DNA of 64,000 bases from an uncultured Acetatifactor sp. (GCA_934433135.1 CAKRZO010000004.1:1-64000); one strand, 5' to 3'. Counted from the first letter of the stretch, positions 42,089-51,917 are shown. Numbers and translations are program-made. The notes: generated by a model from the sequence alone, not told the origin.

Positions 42089-43032
42089 AAAGGAAGCAGC
42101 CTGTACGGGATGTGTTTGTGCATAAGGCACGAAAGAGGAAAAAAAGAAAACAAAGGTGGTCTGTGGTAAAAATAACCATCGGAACGGTCTTTGCCGCTTT
42201 CTTTGCAATTCTGTTTCTGATGCCGATTATCTTAACGATTACGAATTCTTTCATGTCGTCGGCGGAGATTTCTGCAAATTACGGCTCTGTATTTGCAAGT
42301 TCCCAGACAGGAGGCAAAGTATTTGTATCGGAGAAGGTAAACCTAAAATTTATACCGGATATGGTATCTTTTTCACAGTACATAACTGTGCTGTTTAAGA
42401 GCCCGGAATACCTTTTTAAATTCTGGAATTCCGTGATACTGGTAGGACCGATTCTGGTCTTTCAGTTGGTGGTGGCGTGCCTTGCTTCTTATGGTTTTAC
42501 CAGATATCGGGGCAGAATCCGGGAGATCATATTTTTTTCCTACATCATTCTGATGTTGATGCCTTATCAGGTTACGCTGGTACCGAATTACCTGGTCTCA
42601 GACTGGCTGGATATTTTAAATACCAGGTGGGCGATCTGGCTGCCGGGAATTTTCTCTCCGTTTGCGGTATTTTTGCTGACAAAGTACATGCGCAGGATCC
42701 CGACGGCGGTCATGGAGGCGGCGCAGATTGACGGGGCGGGAGAAATCCAGATTTTTACAAAGATCTGTGTCCCGTTATGTAAAGGCGCCATCTGTTCTGC
42801 AGCGATTCTGGTGTTTATTGATTACTGGAATATGGTGGAACAGCCGTTGATTCTGCTTTCGGACACCGAGATGCATCCTTTGTCGGTATTTTTAAGTAAG
42901 ATCAATGAAGGAGAAATCGGTCTGGCTTTTGCAGTGGCAACCATCTATATGGTTCCAAGCCTGCTGGTATTTTTATATGGTGAAGAATATCTGGTAGACG
43001 GTATTACCTACCAGGGAGGGATAAAAGGATAG
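42085..43032 (+). CDS. sugar-type ABC permease, MalG/UgpE class
   Basis: 315 aa with a basic N-terminus (HKARKRKKRKQR), six membrane segments and the EAA loop EAAQIDGAGEIQIFTKICVPLCKGA. It overlaps the preceding permease by 4 bp, which indicates coupled synthesis of the two halves. A rather long extracytoplasmic stretch between TM1 and TM2 (about 55-105) is seen in MalG-class proteins. An adaptor gene follows after only 13 bp, which is unusual for a sugar importer. Confidence 0.9.
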   Translation: MKRKQPVRDVFVHKARKRKKRKQRWSVVKITIGTVFAAFFAILFLMPIILTITNSFMSSAEISANYGSVFASSQTGGKVFVSEKVNLKFIPDMVSFSQYITVLFKSPEYLFKFWNSVILVGPILVFQLVVACLASYGFTRYRGRIREIIFFSYIILMLMPYQVTLVPNYLVSDWLDILNTRWAIWLPGIFSPFAVFLLTKYMRRIPTAVMEAAQIDGAGEIQIFTKICVPLCKGAICSAAILVFIDYWNMVEQPLILLSDTEMHPLSVFLSKINEGEIGLAFAVATIYMVPSLLVFLYGEEYLVDGITYQGGIKG

Positions 43033-43045
43033 GAGATAAAGGACG

Positions 43046-44746
43046 ATGAATGAGAATGGAGCCAAAAAGAGAGAATGGATCAAAAATGCGGCGATTGTTT
43101 TTCTGACAATTATGTTGATTCTGACGTTTTTCTCGAATACGATCATGAATTATTCCCTGCCGGAGGTAGCAGTGCAGTATGTGCAATCCGGTACGATTAC
43201 ATCCAAGATACGGGGAAGCGGTGTGGTGGAAAGCGATGATCCGTATGAGATCATTGTAAATGAGACCAGAAAAGTGGAAAGCGTTCTGGCAAAAGTCGGG
43301 GATGAGGTACAGAAGGGAGATCCTCTTTTCATCCTTGCCGATGTGGAAAGCGATGAATTAAAAGCTGCTCAGGAAGCATTGGATACAGCAGTTTTAGAGT
43401 TTGAAAAGTCTATATTGAGCGGAACCATATCAAACAGTGTCATTACCAATGTGCAGAGCGGTACGACCACTTCGGTTGCCGTTTATCAGAGTCGGATTCT
43501 GGCAGCTGAGGCCGAGATTGAAGACCGGCAGAAGAAAGCAGCTGAGGCGGAACTGGCAGTGAATCAGCTGACAGCATTTATCAACCAGCTCCAAAGTGAT
43601 AATGCGGATACTACTGCGGAGCAGAGAAAAGTGGATGCTGCGCAGGCAGCGTATGATGCCAAGGAAAGCGAACGTAATGCCGCCTCTTCTAAACTGGAAA
43701 GTCTTAAGAAGGAAGCGGAAAACTATCAGGAAATTATCCGAAAATATCAGATTGGTGTCGTTTCCGGAGGAGATGTGATTCCGGATCCATCTATTTCCAA
43801 AGACGAATATGACACTGCGCTTCGTATGGTAAATGATATTTTACCGTTGGAGATGCAGCAGCAGAATGAAGTGATTGCCGCTCTTATTCCTCAGCTGGAG
43901 CCTTTGAAGCAAGAGTTGGACAAAGCAAAGACAGCATTGGCTGATAAGGAGGGACATAAGTCGGCCATCAGTTCCAAGCAGGTGGAATTGCAGAACTGGA
44001 ATCTGGAGCTTGCCGACAGGCAGAAGAAGCTTAAGGATGCGCAGGATGCAAAGACACAGCTTTTGAGTGATATCGCCAATGAGCTTTCTTTGGGAGCACA
44101 GCGGGAGCAGATTACCAAAAAGAGAGAAGAAGTGGCAAAATTGCAGGCAAATGCTGTGAGTGCAACGATAGAAGCACCGATTTCCGGAACGATTTCTTCT
44201 GTTGCTTTGACTGCCGGACAGAGTACAACGGCAGGTTCTGCCATAGCAACGATGCAACCGGAGGGCAAAGGCTTTACCATGAGCTTCAGCGTAACCAACG
44301 AACAGGCGAAGAAATTGAATCCCGGAATACAGGCCAGCCTTGTAAATTCCTGGATGTACAATGACGTAACGGTTACTTTAAAAAGCATCCGTCCGGATAA
44401 GACGGATCCGGCCAATAAAAAAACGTTGCTCTTTGACGTAACAGGAAGTGTGAATGCCGGACAGACGATCAGCGTATCCGTAGGTGATAAGAGTGCAAAC
44501 TACAATCTGATTGTTCCTAACAGTGCAATCCGAGAGGATAATAACGGTAAATTCGTGTTGATTGTAGAATCCAAGGCAGGTCCTTTGAGCACACGTTATA
44601 TTGCGACCAGAGTGGATGTAGAGATTCTCGCAACGGATGATACCCAGTCTGCCATAAAGGCCGCTTTATACGGTTATGAGTATGTAATTACCACAGCCAA
44701 TAAACCGGTAGAGGCCGGCAAACAGGTAAGAATGGCCGACAATTAA
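43046..44746 (+). CDS. HlyD/RND-type adaptor (membrane fusion) protein
   Basis: 566 aa. One N-terminal membrane anchor (about 14-33), then half of a lipoyl-like domain (VQSGTITSKIRGSGVVES ... VGDEVQKGDPLF), a long alpha-helical hairpin (about 95-360), the second lipoyl half (ATIEAPISGTISSVALTAGQ) and beta-barrel domains. In Gram-positives such adaptors work with MacB/FtsX-type ABC exporters, as YknX does with YknYZ. AAAGGACG precedes the ATG. It stands between sugar-type permeases and a MacB-core protein, so it may bridge to the ATPase/FtsX pair at 34.5-38.7 kb. Confidence 0.88.
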   Translation: MNENGAKKREWIKNAAIVFLTIMLILTFFSNTIMNYSLPEVAVQYVQSGTITSKIRGSGVVESDDPYEIIVNETRKVESVLAKVGDEVQKGDPLFILADVESDELKAAQEALDTAVLEFEKSILSGTISNSVITNVQSGTTTSVAVYQSRILAAEAEIEDRQKKAAEAELAVNQLTAFINQLQSDNADTTAEQRKVDAAQAAYDAKESERNAASSKLESLKKEAENYQEIIRKYQIGVVSGGDVIPDPSISKDEYDTALRMVNDILPLEMQQQNEVIAALIPQLEPLKQELDKAKTALADKEGHKSAISSKQVELQNWNLELADRQKKLKDAQDAKTQLLSDIANELSLGAQREQITKKREEVAKLQANAVSATIEAPISGTISSVALTAGQSTTAGSAIATMQPEGKGFTMSFSVTNEQAKKLNPGIQASLVNSWMYNDVTVTLKSIRPDKTDPANKKTLLFDVTGSVNAGQTISVSVGDKSANYNLIVPNSAIREDNNGKFVLIVESKAGPLSTRYIATRVDVEILATDDTQSAIKAALYGYEYVITTANKPVEAGKQVRMADN

Positions 44747-44773
44747 AATGTGCCGACAAAAAGTGAGGAAAGT

Positions 44774-45865
44774 ATGAAAAAAAGAAAGCTGTTTATCAGT
44801 TTTGTCATTTCTCTTCTGACCGGGCTTATTCTTCTCTGGGTAACGAATGGATTAAGCGGCGGTCTGACAGATCAGAATATGGCAGACCGATGGAGTGAAA
44901 AAAAGGATGCGGCACAGATCAGCTGCTTCTTCTCTTCGAAGGCCGGTATTGACAAAGACAGTATAGAAATGTTCCGACATTCGATCGACAGCGCTTTGCA
45001 GGAGGCATCTGTAATCCAGGATTCACCCAATGCCAATGCAAGGCTCTGGGCAGATGCTTACAGTGCGGACGGACAAATTACCATTGTCGGCAACAAAGCG
45101 ACGGTTACCGCGGATGCCGTTGGTGTGGGAGGAGACTTTTTCCTGTTTCATCCGTTGCAGTTGCGGTCAGGTGCCTATTTTGCGGAAAGTGATCTGAATC
45201 AGGACTACTGCATTCTGGATGAAGATGCCGCATGGCAGCTGTTCGGTTCCAATGATATTGCGGGAAAGACCGTTTCGATCGGCGGTGCTCCGCATGTAGT
45301 GGCCGGAGTGGCCAGAAGAGGAGAAGGACATCTGGAAAAAGCGGCCGGTCTGGATGGAATGATTGTTTATGTATCCTATCAGACGCTGGAACAGTACGGG
45401 ACAACAGCCGGAATCAATCATTATGAAATTGTAATGCCGAATCCGGTCAGCAAATTCGCTTATAATCTGGTGAAGGAAAAGCTTGCTTCCAATGAGAAAG
45501 AAACCGTTGTTCTTGAGAATACTTCCAGATATGGTATTACGGCAAGGATAAAGATTTTGTCTTTGTTCGGAACCCGGTCTATGAACGAAAAAGCAATTAT
45601 TTTTCCTTATTGGGAGAATGTTGCCAGAGGATATGAAGATATAATCGCATTACTGACCTTGATCGCTTTTGGGCCACTTTTGTACGCACTGGTATTGTTC
45701 CTTATTTTCGTAATCCGGAAATGGAAACGGAAGAAATGGACGTGGAAAAGTCTTTGGAGAAGATTTACCGATAAACTGGAGCGAAAAGCGGAAAAGCGAA
45801 GGGAAAAACGTAAGCGTAAAAAATTATATCAGAATCAATTTGATGAGGAGGAATATGATGCGTAA
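44774..45865 (+). CDS. MacB-periplasmic-core-like membrane protein lacking an FtsX block
   Basis: 363 aa. TM1 (about 7-27), then an extracellular domain of ~270 residues that resembles the MacB core (LNQDYCILDEDAAWQLFGSNDIAGKTVSIGGAPHVVAGV is the characteristic stretch), one C-terminal TM (about 295-318) and a very basic tail (KRKKWTWKSLWRR...RREKRKRKK). A complete MacB/FtsX permease has three further segments at the C-terminus; these are absent, with no frameshift in sight. It overlaps the next gene by 8 bp. Role unknown; perhaps a docking or sensing subunit for the adaptor before it. Confidence 0.75.
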   Translation: MKKRKLFISFVISLLTGLILLWVTNGLSGGLTDQNMADRWSEKKDAAQISCFFSSKAGIDKDSIEMFRHSIDSALQEASVIQDSPNANARLWADAYSADGQITIVGNKATVTADAVGVGGDFFLFHPLQLRSGAYFAESDLNQDYCILDEDAAWQLFGSNDIAGKTVSIGGAPHVVAGVARRGEGHLEKAAGLDGMIVYVSYQTLEQYGTTAGINHYEIVMPNPVSKFAYNLVKEKLASNEKETVVLENTSRYGITARIKILSLFGTRSMNEKAIIFPYWENVARGYEDIIALLTLIAFGPLLYALVLFLIFVIRKWKRKKWTWKSLWRRFTDKLERKAEKRREKRKRKKLYQNQFDEEEYDA

Positions 45866-48281
45866 CAATGTTGTAGTGCGTAACAAGGTAAAAAAGCAAT
45901 TAGTAAGTTTGGGACTTGCAGCGGCAATGGTTCTGGGGATGAGCGCCTGCGGTAAGGACAATGGCAGTTCTTCCAACGAGAACAGTGCATTGGCAAAACA
46001 GTATGTGTATTCTTATCAGGATATCGATATGGAATCTGTCGGAGCAAATGATAGCAATGTCAGCACAATAAGGCAAATAGGAGATAGAATTTACTGCCTT
46101 GCAGAAGTTTATTCGAATGGTGAGGTAGATGCCGGAACAGCAGAGGCTGATACACTGTCTGCGAAAATAGCGGTGGATGAACCGGGAGTCGACAATGGAG
46201 ATTATCAGGAGCCTCAGAACTATACCAGAGTTATTTCCTTTAAAGCAGATGGCAGTGAGGTGCAGTCATATGATCTTGAAAAAGATACGGATTCTTCTGA
46301 AGATGGAAGTAATACCAGTTATTGGATGAATCAGGTGGTGTTCGGAGCTGATGGAAAAGTATACGGCGTCCAGGAGGGGTATAAAGAAGATTACAGTGAT
46401 CCGGAGAATCCCGTCTATGAGAGTATACAGAGGCTGATTGCATGGAATACAGACGGCAGCAAGGCTTTTGAGGTGCCTTTGGAGAGTCAGCAGACAGAGG
46501 ATTCCTATTCTTACCTGAATTCCATGACGGTAAAGGAAGATGGAACGATTCAGTTGCTCTATACCGGAGATACCAGTGTCCTGGTTACGATAGATCAGAA
46601 TGGAAACCAGACCGGTTCTAAAACGTTAAATGCTGATATTTTTCAGAATATCAATACAATTCTGACAAAGGAAGATGGTACCATTCTGCTGGTAACAACG
46701 AATGAGGACTGGACGAAAGCTTATGCTTCCACTTTTGATCCCAATACAGGTGTTCAAGGGGAAAAACAGGAACTGATTGGTAGCTTTATGAACTATAATG
46801 TGAATGTCGGAAAGGATACGGACTTCCTTTTAACGAATAACAGTGGTATTTTTACGTATAACATCGGAGATACAGAAGTAAAACAGCAGCTTAGTTTTGT
46901 AAATTCCGATTTGAATGCGAACGGTGTTTATGTTGTACATGAGTTGGATGCAGAGCATTTGGTTGCCGGATATTATGACGGCGAAAATTATAAGAATCAT
47001 CTTGCAGTTTTTACCAAGGTAGATCCGAAAGATGTGCCGGATAAGAGCGTACTGGTTCTGGGAGCAAATTATATAGACAGTAATGTAAAGTCAAGAATTA
47101 TTGCTTTTAATAAATCCAATTCGAAATACCGGATTACGATCAAGGACTATTCCCAGTATAGCACTATGAGTGATTACATGGCTGGATACACACAGTTAAA
47201 TAATGACATTATCGCAGGACAGATGCCGGATATTCTTCAGACAGACAGTCAGATGCCGATCAGCAATTATATTGCGAAAGGGCTGATTGCGGATATCGGA
47301 GCTTTGATCGAGAAAGATGAAGAGCTTTCCCAGGAAGAGTTTATGGAAAATGTTTTTGAGGCATATTCTACAGAAGGTAAGCTGTATTACGTAATTCCCG
47401 GTTTCTCTGTCAGCACAATGATAGGGAAGAAATCCCTGATTGGAGAACGCAAGGGATGGAATATGGAGGAATTCAATCAGGTTCTGGCTGCCGCACCGGA
47501 AGGTATTAAAGCTTTTGGTGATATCACCAGAGGTGATTTTATGAATAATCTGATGAATTACTGCGGAAATGATTTTGTGGATGCCGCTACCGGAAAATGT
47601 AACTTTAATACACCGGAATTTAAGAGTATGCTTGAGTACGCAAAGACGCTTCCGGAGCAGATTGATGATAGTGATTACGATTGGGAAAATTATCAGTCTC
47701 AGTATCGGGATGACCGTGCCCTTTTAATGTATACCAGTATTTATAATTTCCAGGGATTAAGTTACAATATCAATGGTAGTTTTGGGGAACCGGTTTCCTG
47801 GGTAGGTTTCCCGAACGAAGAAAAGAACGGATCCACGGTAGAAGCAACTTTGAGTTTTGTTCTTTCTGCAAAAAGCAAGAATGAAGAAGGAGCATGGGAA
47901 TTTGTTCGTTACTATTTGACGGATGAATATCAGAAAGATAACGACTGGGGATTGCCAATCAGCAAAAAGAGATTGTTGGAGAAATCAAAGGAAGCAACTC
48001 AGAAACCTTACTATATAGACGGTGATGGTAATAAGGTGGAATATGATGATACTTACTATATGAATGGAGAGAGTATTACGCTGCCGCCACTTACCCAGGA
48101 TCAGGTGGATGAGATTGTAGATTTTATCGGTACCGTAAATCGTACAGCCTTTTATAACCAGGAAGTTACCAATATCATCAGTGAAGAAACAGCAGCTTTC
48201 TATTCCGGACAAAAGAGCGTGGATGATGTTGTCAATATCATCCAGAAACGTGTTCAGATTTATGTAAGCGACCAGATGTAA
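45858..48281 (+). CDS. solute-binding lipoprotein with an N-terminal propeller-like domain (2)
   Basis: About 807 aa with the same layout as the lipoprotein at 38881: signal peptide with lipobox (LGMSACG), ~370 residues with repeated motifs such as NQVVFGADGKVYGVQEGY, then a family 1 solute-binding domain (VLVLGANYIDSNVKSRIIAFNKSNSKY onward). Both end alike (ISEETAAFYSGQKSVDDVVNIIQKRVQIYVS against ITEEVAPYFQGQKSVEAVMDAIQSRASMYIS), so they are ancient duplicates. AGGAGG lies 6 bp before the ATG at 45858. It overlaps the preceding gene and is followed by a terminator that closes the operon. Confidence 0.85.
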   Translation: MRNNVVVRNKVKKQLVSLGLAAAMVLGMSACGKDNGSSSNENSALAKQYVYSYQDIDMESVGANDSNVSTIRQIGDRIYCLAEVYSNGEVDAGTAEADTLSAKIAVDEPGVDNGDYQEPQNYTRVISFKADGSEVQSYDLEKDTDSSEDGSNTSYWMNQVVFGADGKVYGVQEGYKEDYSDPENPVYESIQRLIAWNTDGSKAFEVPLESQQTEDSYSYLNSMTVKEDGTIQLLYTGDTSVLVTIDQNGNQTGSKTLNADIFQNINTILTKEDGTILLVTTNEDWTKAYASTFDPNTGVQGEKQELIGSFMNYNVNVGKDTDFLLTNNSGIFTYNIGDTEVKQQLSFVNSDLNANGVYVVHELDAEHLVAGYYDGENYKNHLAVFTKVDPKDVPDKSVLVLGANYIDSNVKSRIIAFNKSNSKYRITIKDYSQYSTMSDYMAGYTQLNNDIIAGQMPDILQTDSQMPISNYIAKGLIADIGALIEKDEELSQEEFMENVFEAYSTEGKLYYVIPGFSVSTMIGKKSLIGERKGWNMEEFNQVLAAAPEGIKAFGDITRGDFMNNLMNYCGNDFVDAATGKCNFNTPEFKSMLEYAKTLPEQIDDSDYDWENYQSQYRDDRALLMYTSIYNFQGLSYNINGSFGEPVSWVGFPNEEKNGSTVEATLSFVLSAKSKNEEGAWEFVRYYLTDEYQKDNDWGLPISKKRLLEKSKEATQKPYYIDGDGNKVEYDDTYYMNGESITLPPLTQDQVDEIVDFIGTVNRTAFYNQEVTNIISEETAAFYSGQKSVDDVVNIIQKRVQIYVSDQM

Positions 48282-48284
48282 AAA

Positions 48285-48333
48285 ACAAAAAAGCCGTGTG
48301 GGCGGTTAAAACCGTTCACATGGCTTTTTTGTT
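48285..48333 (+). terminator. terminator of the hybrid transporter operon
   Basis: AAAAAAGCC.TGTG pairs with CACA.GGCTTTTTT, with an inner ACGGTTTT-like stem (GGTT/AACC). Confidence 0.85.
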
Positions 48334-48454
48334 TGTATTTTGCCGGGCAATGTGGTAAACTATTATGTAACAGCGGAAAAATTTTGCAAATGGCGCGTGT
48401 GGGCTGTTGCAGGATGATGACAGAATAGGTGTCGGAATGCAGAGTGAGGGGCAA

Positions 48455-49174
48455 ATGGCAGCAAAGAAGATATATGCGGTAAAAAGCGGGTACAAAACAG
48501 GAATTTTTAATAGCTGGGAAGAATGTGAAAAAGCAGTAAAAGGATACCCGAAAGCGGAATACAAGAGTTTTCCGGACAGGAGACAGGCTGTCATTTATCT
48601 GGGAAAAGAGCTCGAAGAAGACCGGGAACCGGAGAAAAGGACGGAAGTCTGCCGGGGTGGAATGGAGAAATTGACTGCATATGTAGACGGAAGCTATGAA
48701 CATTCTGAGCGGCGTTACGGATTCGGCTGTGTTTTTTTGTTGCCGGACGGCAGAATTCTGACAGAAAACGGAAGCGGTAATCAGCCGGAATCGGCGGCTT
48801 TACGAAATGTAACAGGAGAGATGCTGGGGGCAATGTATGCAGTCACCTATGCATTAAAGAACGATTTCCGACAGCTGGAGATTTGTTATGATTATGAAGG
48901 AATTGAAAAGTGGGTTACCGGAGCCTGGAAATGTAAAAATCCGCTGACACAAAAATATGCGGCATCCATGAGAGCCTGGGGACAGAAAATCGTGATCACT
49001 TTTACAAAGGTTGCGGCACACTCCAACGTTTATTATAATGAAATGGCAGATCAGCTGGCAAAAGAAGCTGTAGCACAGGAAAAGGAAATACCAAAGGCGG
49101 TAAGGGAGAAGCAGGAGAATGGAGCAGCAGGAGAAGAAGACGGAAGAAATACGACAGGAAGTTCGTCTGAATAA
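48455..49174 (+). CDS. rnhA: ribonuclease H1 with an N-terminal viroplasmin domain
   Basis: 239 aa. Residues ~1-48 (KKIYAVKSGYKTGIFNSWEECEKAVKGYP...) are the RNA/DNA-hybrid-binding domain shared with viroplasmin and eukaryotic RNase H1. The catalytic domain follows with acidic residues in YVDGSY, GEMLGAMYA, YDYEGIEKW and NEMADQLAKEA. It removes RNA from hybrids. The ATG at 48455 has GAGGGG very close upstream; 48437 is an alternative. The Glu/Lys-rich tail overlaps the start of the next gene by 56 bp in another frame. Confidence 0.92.
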   Translation: MAAKKIYAVKSGYKTGIFNSWEECEKAVKGYPKAEYKSFPDRRQAVIYLGKELEEDREPEKRTEVCRGGMEKLTAYVDGSYEHSERRYGFGCVFLLPDGRILTENGSGNQPESAALRNVTGEMLGAMYAVTYALKNDFRQLEICYDYEGIEKWVTGAWKCKNPLTQKYAASMRAWGQKIVITFTKVAAHSNVYYNEMADQLAKEAVAQEKEIPKAVREKQENGAAGEEDGRNTTGSSSE

Positions 49175-49889
49175 ATATATGGCACAGTGCGGAATCTGTT
49201 CCAGAAGAGAGGCAGATCGTCTCATTTCAGAAGGAAAAGTAACGGTAAACGGGATAAAAGCAGATGCCGGAAGGAAAATAAGGCCTCATGATAAGGTTGC
49301 GTTGGAAGGAAGAGTGTTAGACGGTGGGCAAAGAAAGGTAGTACTGGCTTATTATAAACCGGTTGGAGTTGTTTGTACGGAACGGGATCCCCATGCGCAG
49401 ACCATCTTGTCGGATATGATTTCTTATCCTGTCCGCGTGACCTATGCCGGCAGATTGGATAAAGACTCGGAAGGACTTTTACTGTTGACAAACGATGGGG
49501 ATTTGATTGAAAAAATGATGAAAGGATCCCATTTCCATGAAAAAGAATATGTTGTCCGGACGGATAAAGAGATTACAGAACCATTTTTAAAAAAGATGAG
49601 CGAGGGTATCTATCTGGAAGAACTGAAAGTTCGGACCAGACCCTGCAGAGTAGAAAAAATCGGAAGGTGCAGTTTCCGAATCGTTTTGACCCAGGGGCTT
49701 AACAGGCAGATACGCCGTATGTGTGAAGCTTTGGGATATAAGGTGTGTAAACTGAAAAGAATAAGAGTCATGAATATTTCCCTGACAGGACTTTCCACGG
49801 GAGAATACCGGGAACTTACGGCAGAGGAAAGCAGGAAACTTTATCAAATGGCAAATGTTGTGTCTGAACCATTATGGATAAAAAAGTAA
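49119..49889 (+). CDS. 16S/23S rRNA pseudouridine synthase, RsuA/RluB family
   Basis: 256 aa. The N-terminal S4 RNA-binding domain reads VRLNKYMAQCGICSRREADRLI. The catalytic aspartate lies in AGRLDKDSEGLLLLTNDG, and GLNRQIRRMCEALGY is the C-terminal signature. It converts one uridine of rRNA to pseudouridine; RluB-like specificity (23S) is the commonest in Bacillota but cannot be proved here. The first ~15 residues (MEQQEKKTEEIRQE) are an extra charged lead, and the start lies inside rnhA after GCAGGAGA. ligA begins almost at once. Confidence 0.92.
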   Translation: MEQQEKKTEEIRQEVRLNKYMAQCGICSRREADRLISEGKVTVNGIKADAGRKIRPHDKVALEGRVLDGGQRKVVLAYYKPVGVVCTERDPHAQTILSDMISYPVRVTYAGRLDKDSEGLLLLTNDGDLIEKMMKGSHFHEKEYVVRTDKEITEPFLKKMSEGIYLEELKVRTRPCRVEKIGRCSFRIVLTQGLNRQIRRMCEALGYKVCKLKRIRVMNISLTGLSTGEYRELTAEESRKLYQMANVVSEPLWIKK

Positions 49890-49892
49890 AGG

Positions 49893-51917
49893 ATGAGTTG
49901 TATCAAGATGGAAAACGGAAAAGCGAATACCAAAGAACTGGAACGGATGAAAGAACTGGCGGAAATTCTGAATAAGGCATCCCATGCTTATTATGCAGAA
50001 GATACTGAGATTATGAGTAATTATGAGTATGACCGTCTGTATGATGAATTACAGGAACTGGAAAAGGCAACAGGAGTTGTTCTGTCCGGCAGTCCTACCG
50101 TAAAGGTGGGGTATGAGGCGGTGGATGAGCTCCCTAAGGAACGCCACAGCAGTCCGATGCTGTCTTTGGATAAAACCAAAAGCAGAGAAGAGCTGCAAGA
50201 ATGGCTTGGCGATCATGTCGGACTGTTAAGTTGGAAGCTGGATGGCTTGACGGTTGTATTAACCTACCGGAACGGAGAACTGGAAAAAGCGGTTACCAGA
50301 GGAAACGGTGAAATCGGGGAGGTCATTACCAATAATGCCAGAACCTTTAAGAATCTGCCGCTGCACATTGCATTTAAAGGTGAGCTGATCCTTCGCGGCG
50401 AGGCAGTGATTATGTATTCGGATTTTGAAAAAGTGAATGAGAAGATCCGTGATGCCGATGCCAGATACAAAAATCCCAGGAATCTTTGCAGTGGATCCGT
50501 CAGGCAGCTGAATAATGAAATTACGGCACAAAGAAATGTGCGCCTGTATGCTTTTACACTGGTAAGTGCTGTGGAGACTGCGCAGGGTGGAGACGGGGAG
50601 GAAAAAGCGGAGCTGACCTTTGATAACTCCAGAAACCGACAGATGCAGTTTTTAAAAGAACAGGGCTTTGAGGTGGTTGATTATCGGAAGGTTACCAAAG
50701 ATAATATTCAGGAAGCGATTGCCGGATTTGAGAAAGCAATCGAAACGTATGATGTTCCTTCGGATGGACTTGTTTTAACTTACGAAGATATCGCTTATGG
50801 ACAATCTCTGGGCAGGACGGCAAAATTTCCCCGAGATTCCATTGCTTTTAAATGGGCGGATGAGATAAGGGAAACCGTATTAAAAGAGGTGGAATGGAGT
50901 GCAAGCCGTACCGGACTGATCAATCCGGTTGCCGTTTTCGAACCGGTGGAACTGGAAGGGACGACGGTAAGCAGAGCTTCTGTGCATAATGTCAGTGTCG
51001 TAAAGAGTTTAAGACTTGGAATCGGGGATCATATTACTGTATACAAGGCCAATATGATTATTCCGCAGATTGCCGAGAATCTGACCGGAAGCGACAGTCT
51101 GGAGATCCCGTCGCATTGTCCGGTATGCGGCGGAGAAACTATGGTTCGTCAGATCGGAGAGGCGCAGTCTTTGTATTGCACCAACGGGGAATGCCCGGCA
51201 AAGAAGATCAAGTCGTTTACTTTATTTGTCAGCCGTGATGCTCTGAATATCGAAGGTTTATCGGAAGCGACGCTGGAAAAGATTATAGACAGAGGTTTTG
51301 TCCGGGAATATGCGGATCTGTTTGAACTGTCCCGGTATCGTGAAGAGATGATTCAGATGGAAGGATTCGGGGAAAAATCGTTTGATAATCTGTTAGGCAG
51401 TATAGAAACAGCCAGGCACACGACCTTACCGAGAGTTCTGTACGGGCTTGGAATTGCCAATATCGGAGCCGCTAATGCCAAGATGCTTTGCCGTCATTTT
51501 TCCTATGATCTGGATGCCATGCGAAAAGCAGACAGGGAAGAACTAAGCGCCATTGACGGTGTCGGAGAAGTGATAGCAGGTGCGTTCGTGGATTATATGC
51601 AGAATCCGGAGCATGTCAGGGTACTGAACCATCTGCTGGAAAAGCTGGATATTCAAAAGCCGCAGCAAAGCGAGAGCCAGGGGCTTGCAGGGCAGACCTT
51701 TGTCATTACCGGAAGTCTGAAGCACTTTGGCAACCGCAGCGAATTGAAAGAGGCGATTGAACAAAGAGGCGGAAAAGTATCCGGCAGTGTGACAGCCAAA
51801 ACGCATTGCCTGATTAATAATGATATACAGTCGGCTTCTTCCAAAAATAAAAAAGCCAAAGAATTGAACATTCCGATTGTAACGGAAGAGGAGTTCATCC
51901 GAACTTATTTGCGATAG
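49893..51917 (+). CDS. ligA: NAD-dependent DNA ligase
   Basis: 674 aa. The N-terminal Ia domain carries the NAD-binding YYAEDTEIMSNYEYDRLYDEL. The adenylated lysine is K115 in SWKLDGLTVVL (KxDG). Then come the OB fold, a four-Cys zinc finger (HCPVCGGE ... CTNGECPAKK), helix-hairpin-helix motifs and a C-terminal BRCT domain (GLAGQTFVITGSLKHFGNRSELKE). It seals nicks in replication and repair. The start at 49893 is only 3 bp after the preceding stop; ATG at 49908 is an alternative. Confidence 0.96.
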   Translation: MSCIKMENGKANTKELERMKELAEILNKASHAYYAEDTEIMSNYEYDRLYDELQELEKATGVVLSGSPTVKVGYEAVDELPKERHSSPMLSLDKTKSREELQEWLGDHVGLLSWKLDGLTVVLTYRNGELEKAVTRGNGEIGEVITNNARTFKNLPLHIAFKGELILRGEAVIMYSDFEKVNEKIRDADARYKNPRNLCSGSVRQLNNEITAQRNVRLYAFTLVSAVETAQGGDGEEKAELTFDNSRNRQMQFLKEQGFEVVDYRKVTKDNIQEAIAGFEKAIETYDVPSDGLVLTYEDIAYGQSLGRTAKFPRDSIAFKWADEIRETVLKEVEWSASRTGLINPVAVFEPVELEGTTVSRASVHNVSVVKSLRLGIGDHITVYKANMIIPQIAENLTGSDSLEIPSHCPVCGGETMVRQIGEAQSLYCTNGECPAKKIKSFTLFVSRDALNIEGLSEATLEKIIDRGFVREYADLFELSRYREEMIQMEGFGEKSFDNLLGSIETARHTTLPRVLYGLGIANIGAANAKMLCRHFSYDLDAMRKADREELSAIDGVGEVIAGAFVDYMQNPEHVRVLNHLLEKLDIQKPQQSESQGLAGQTFVITGSLKHFGNRSELKEAIEQRGGKVSGSVTAKTHCLINNDIQSASSKNKKAKELNIPIVTEEEFIRTYLR

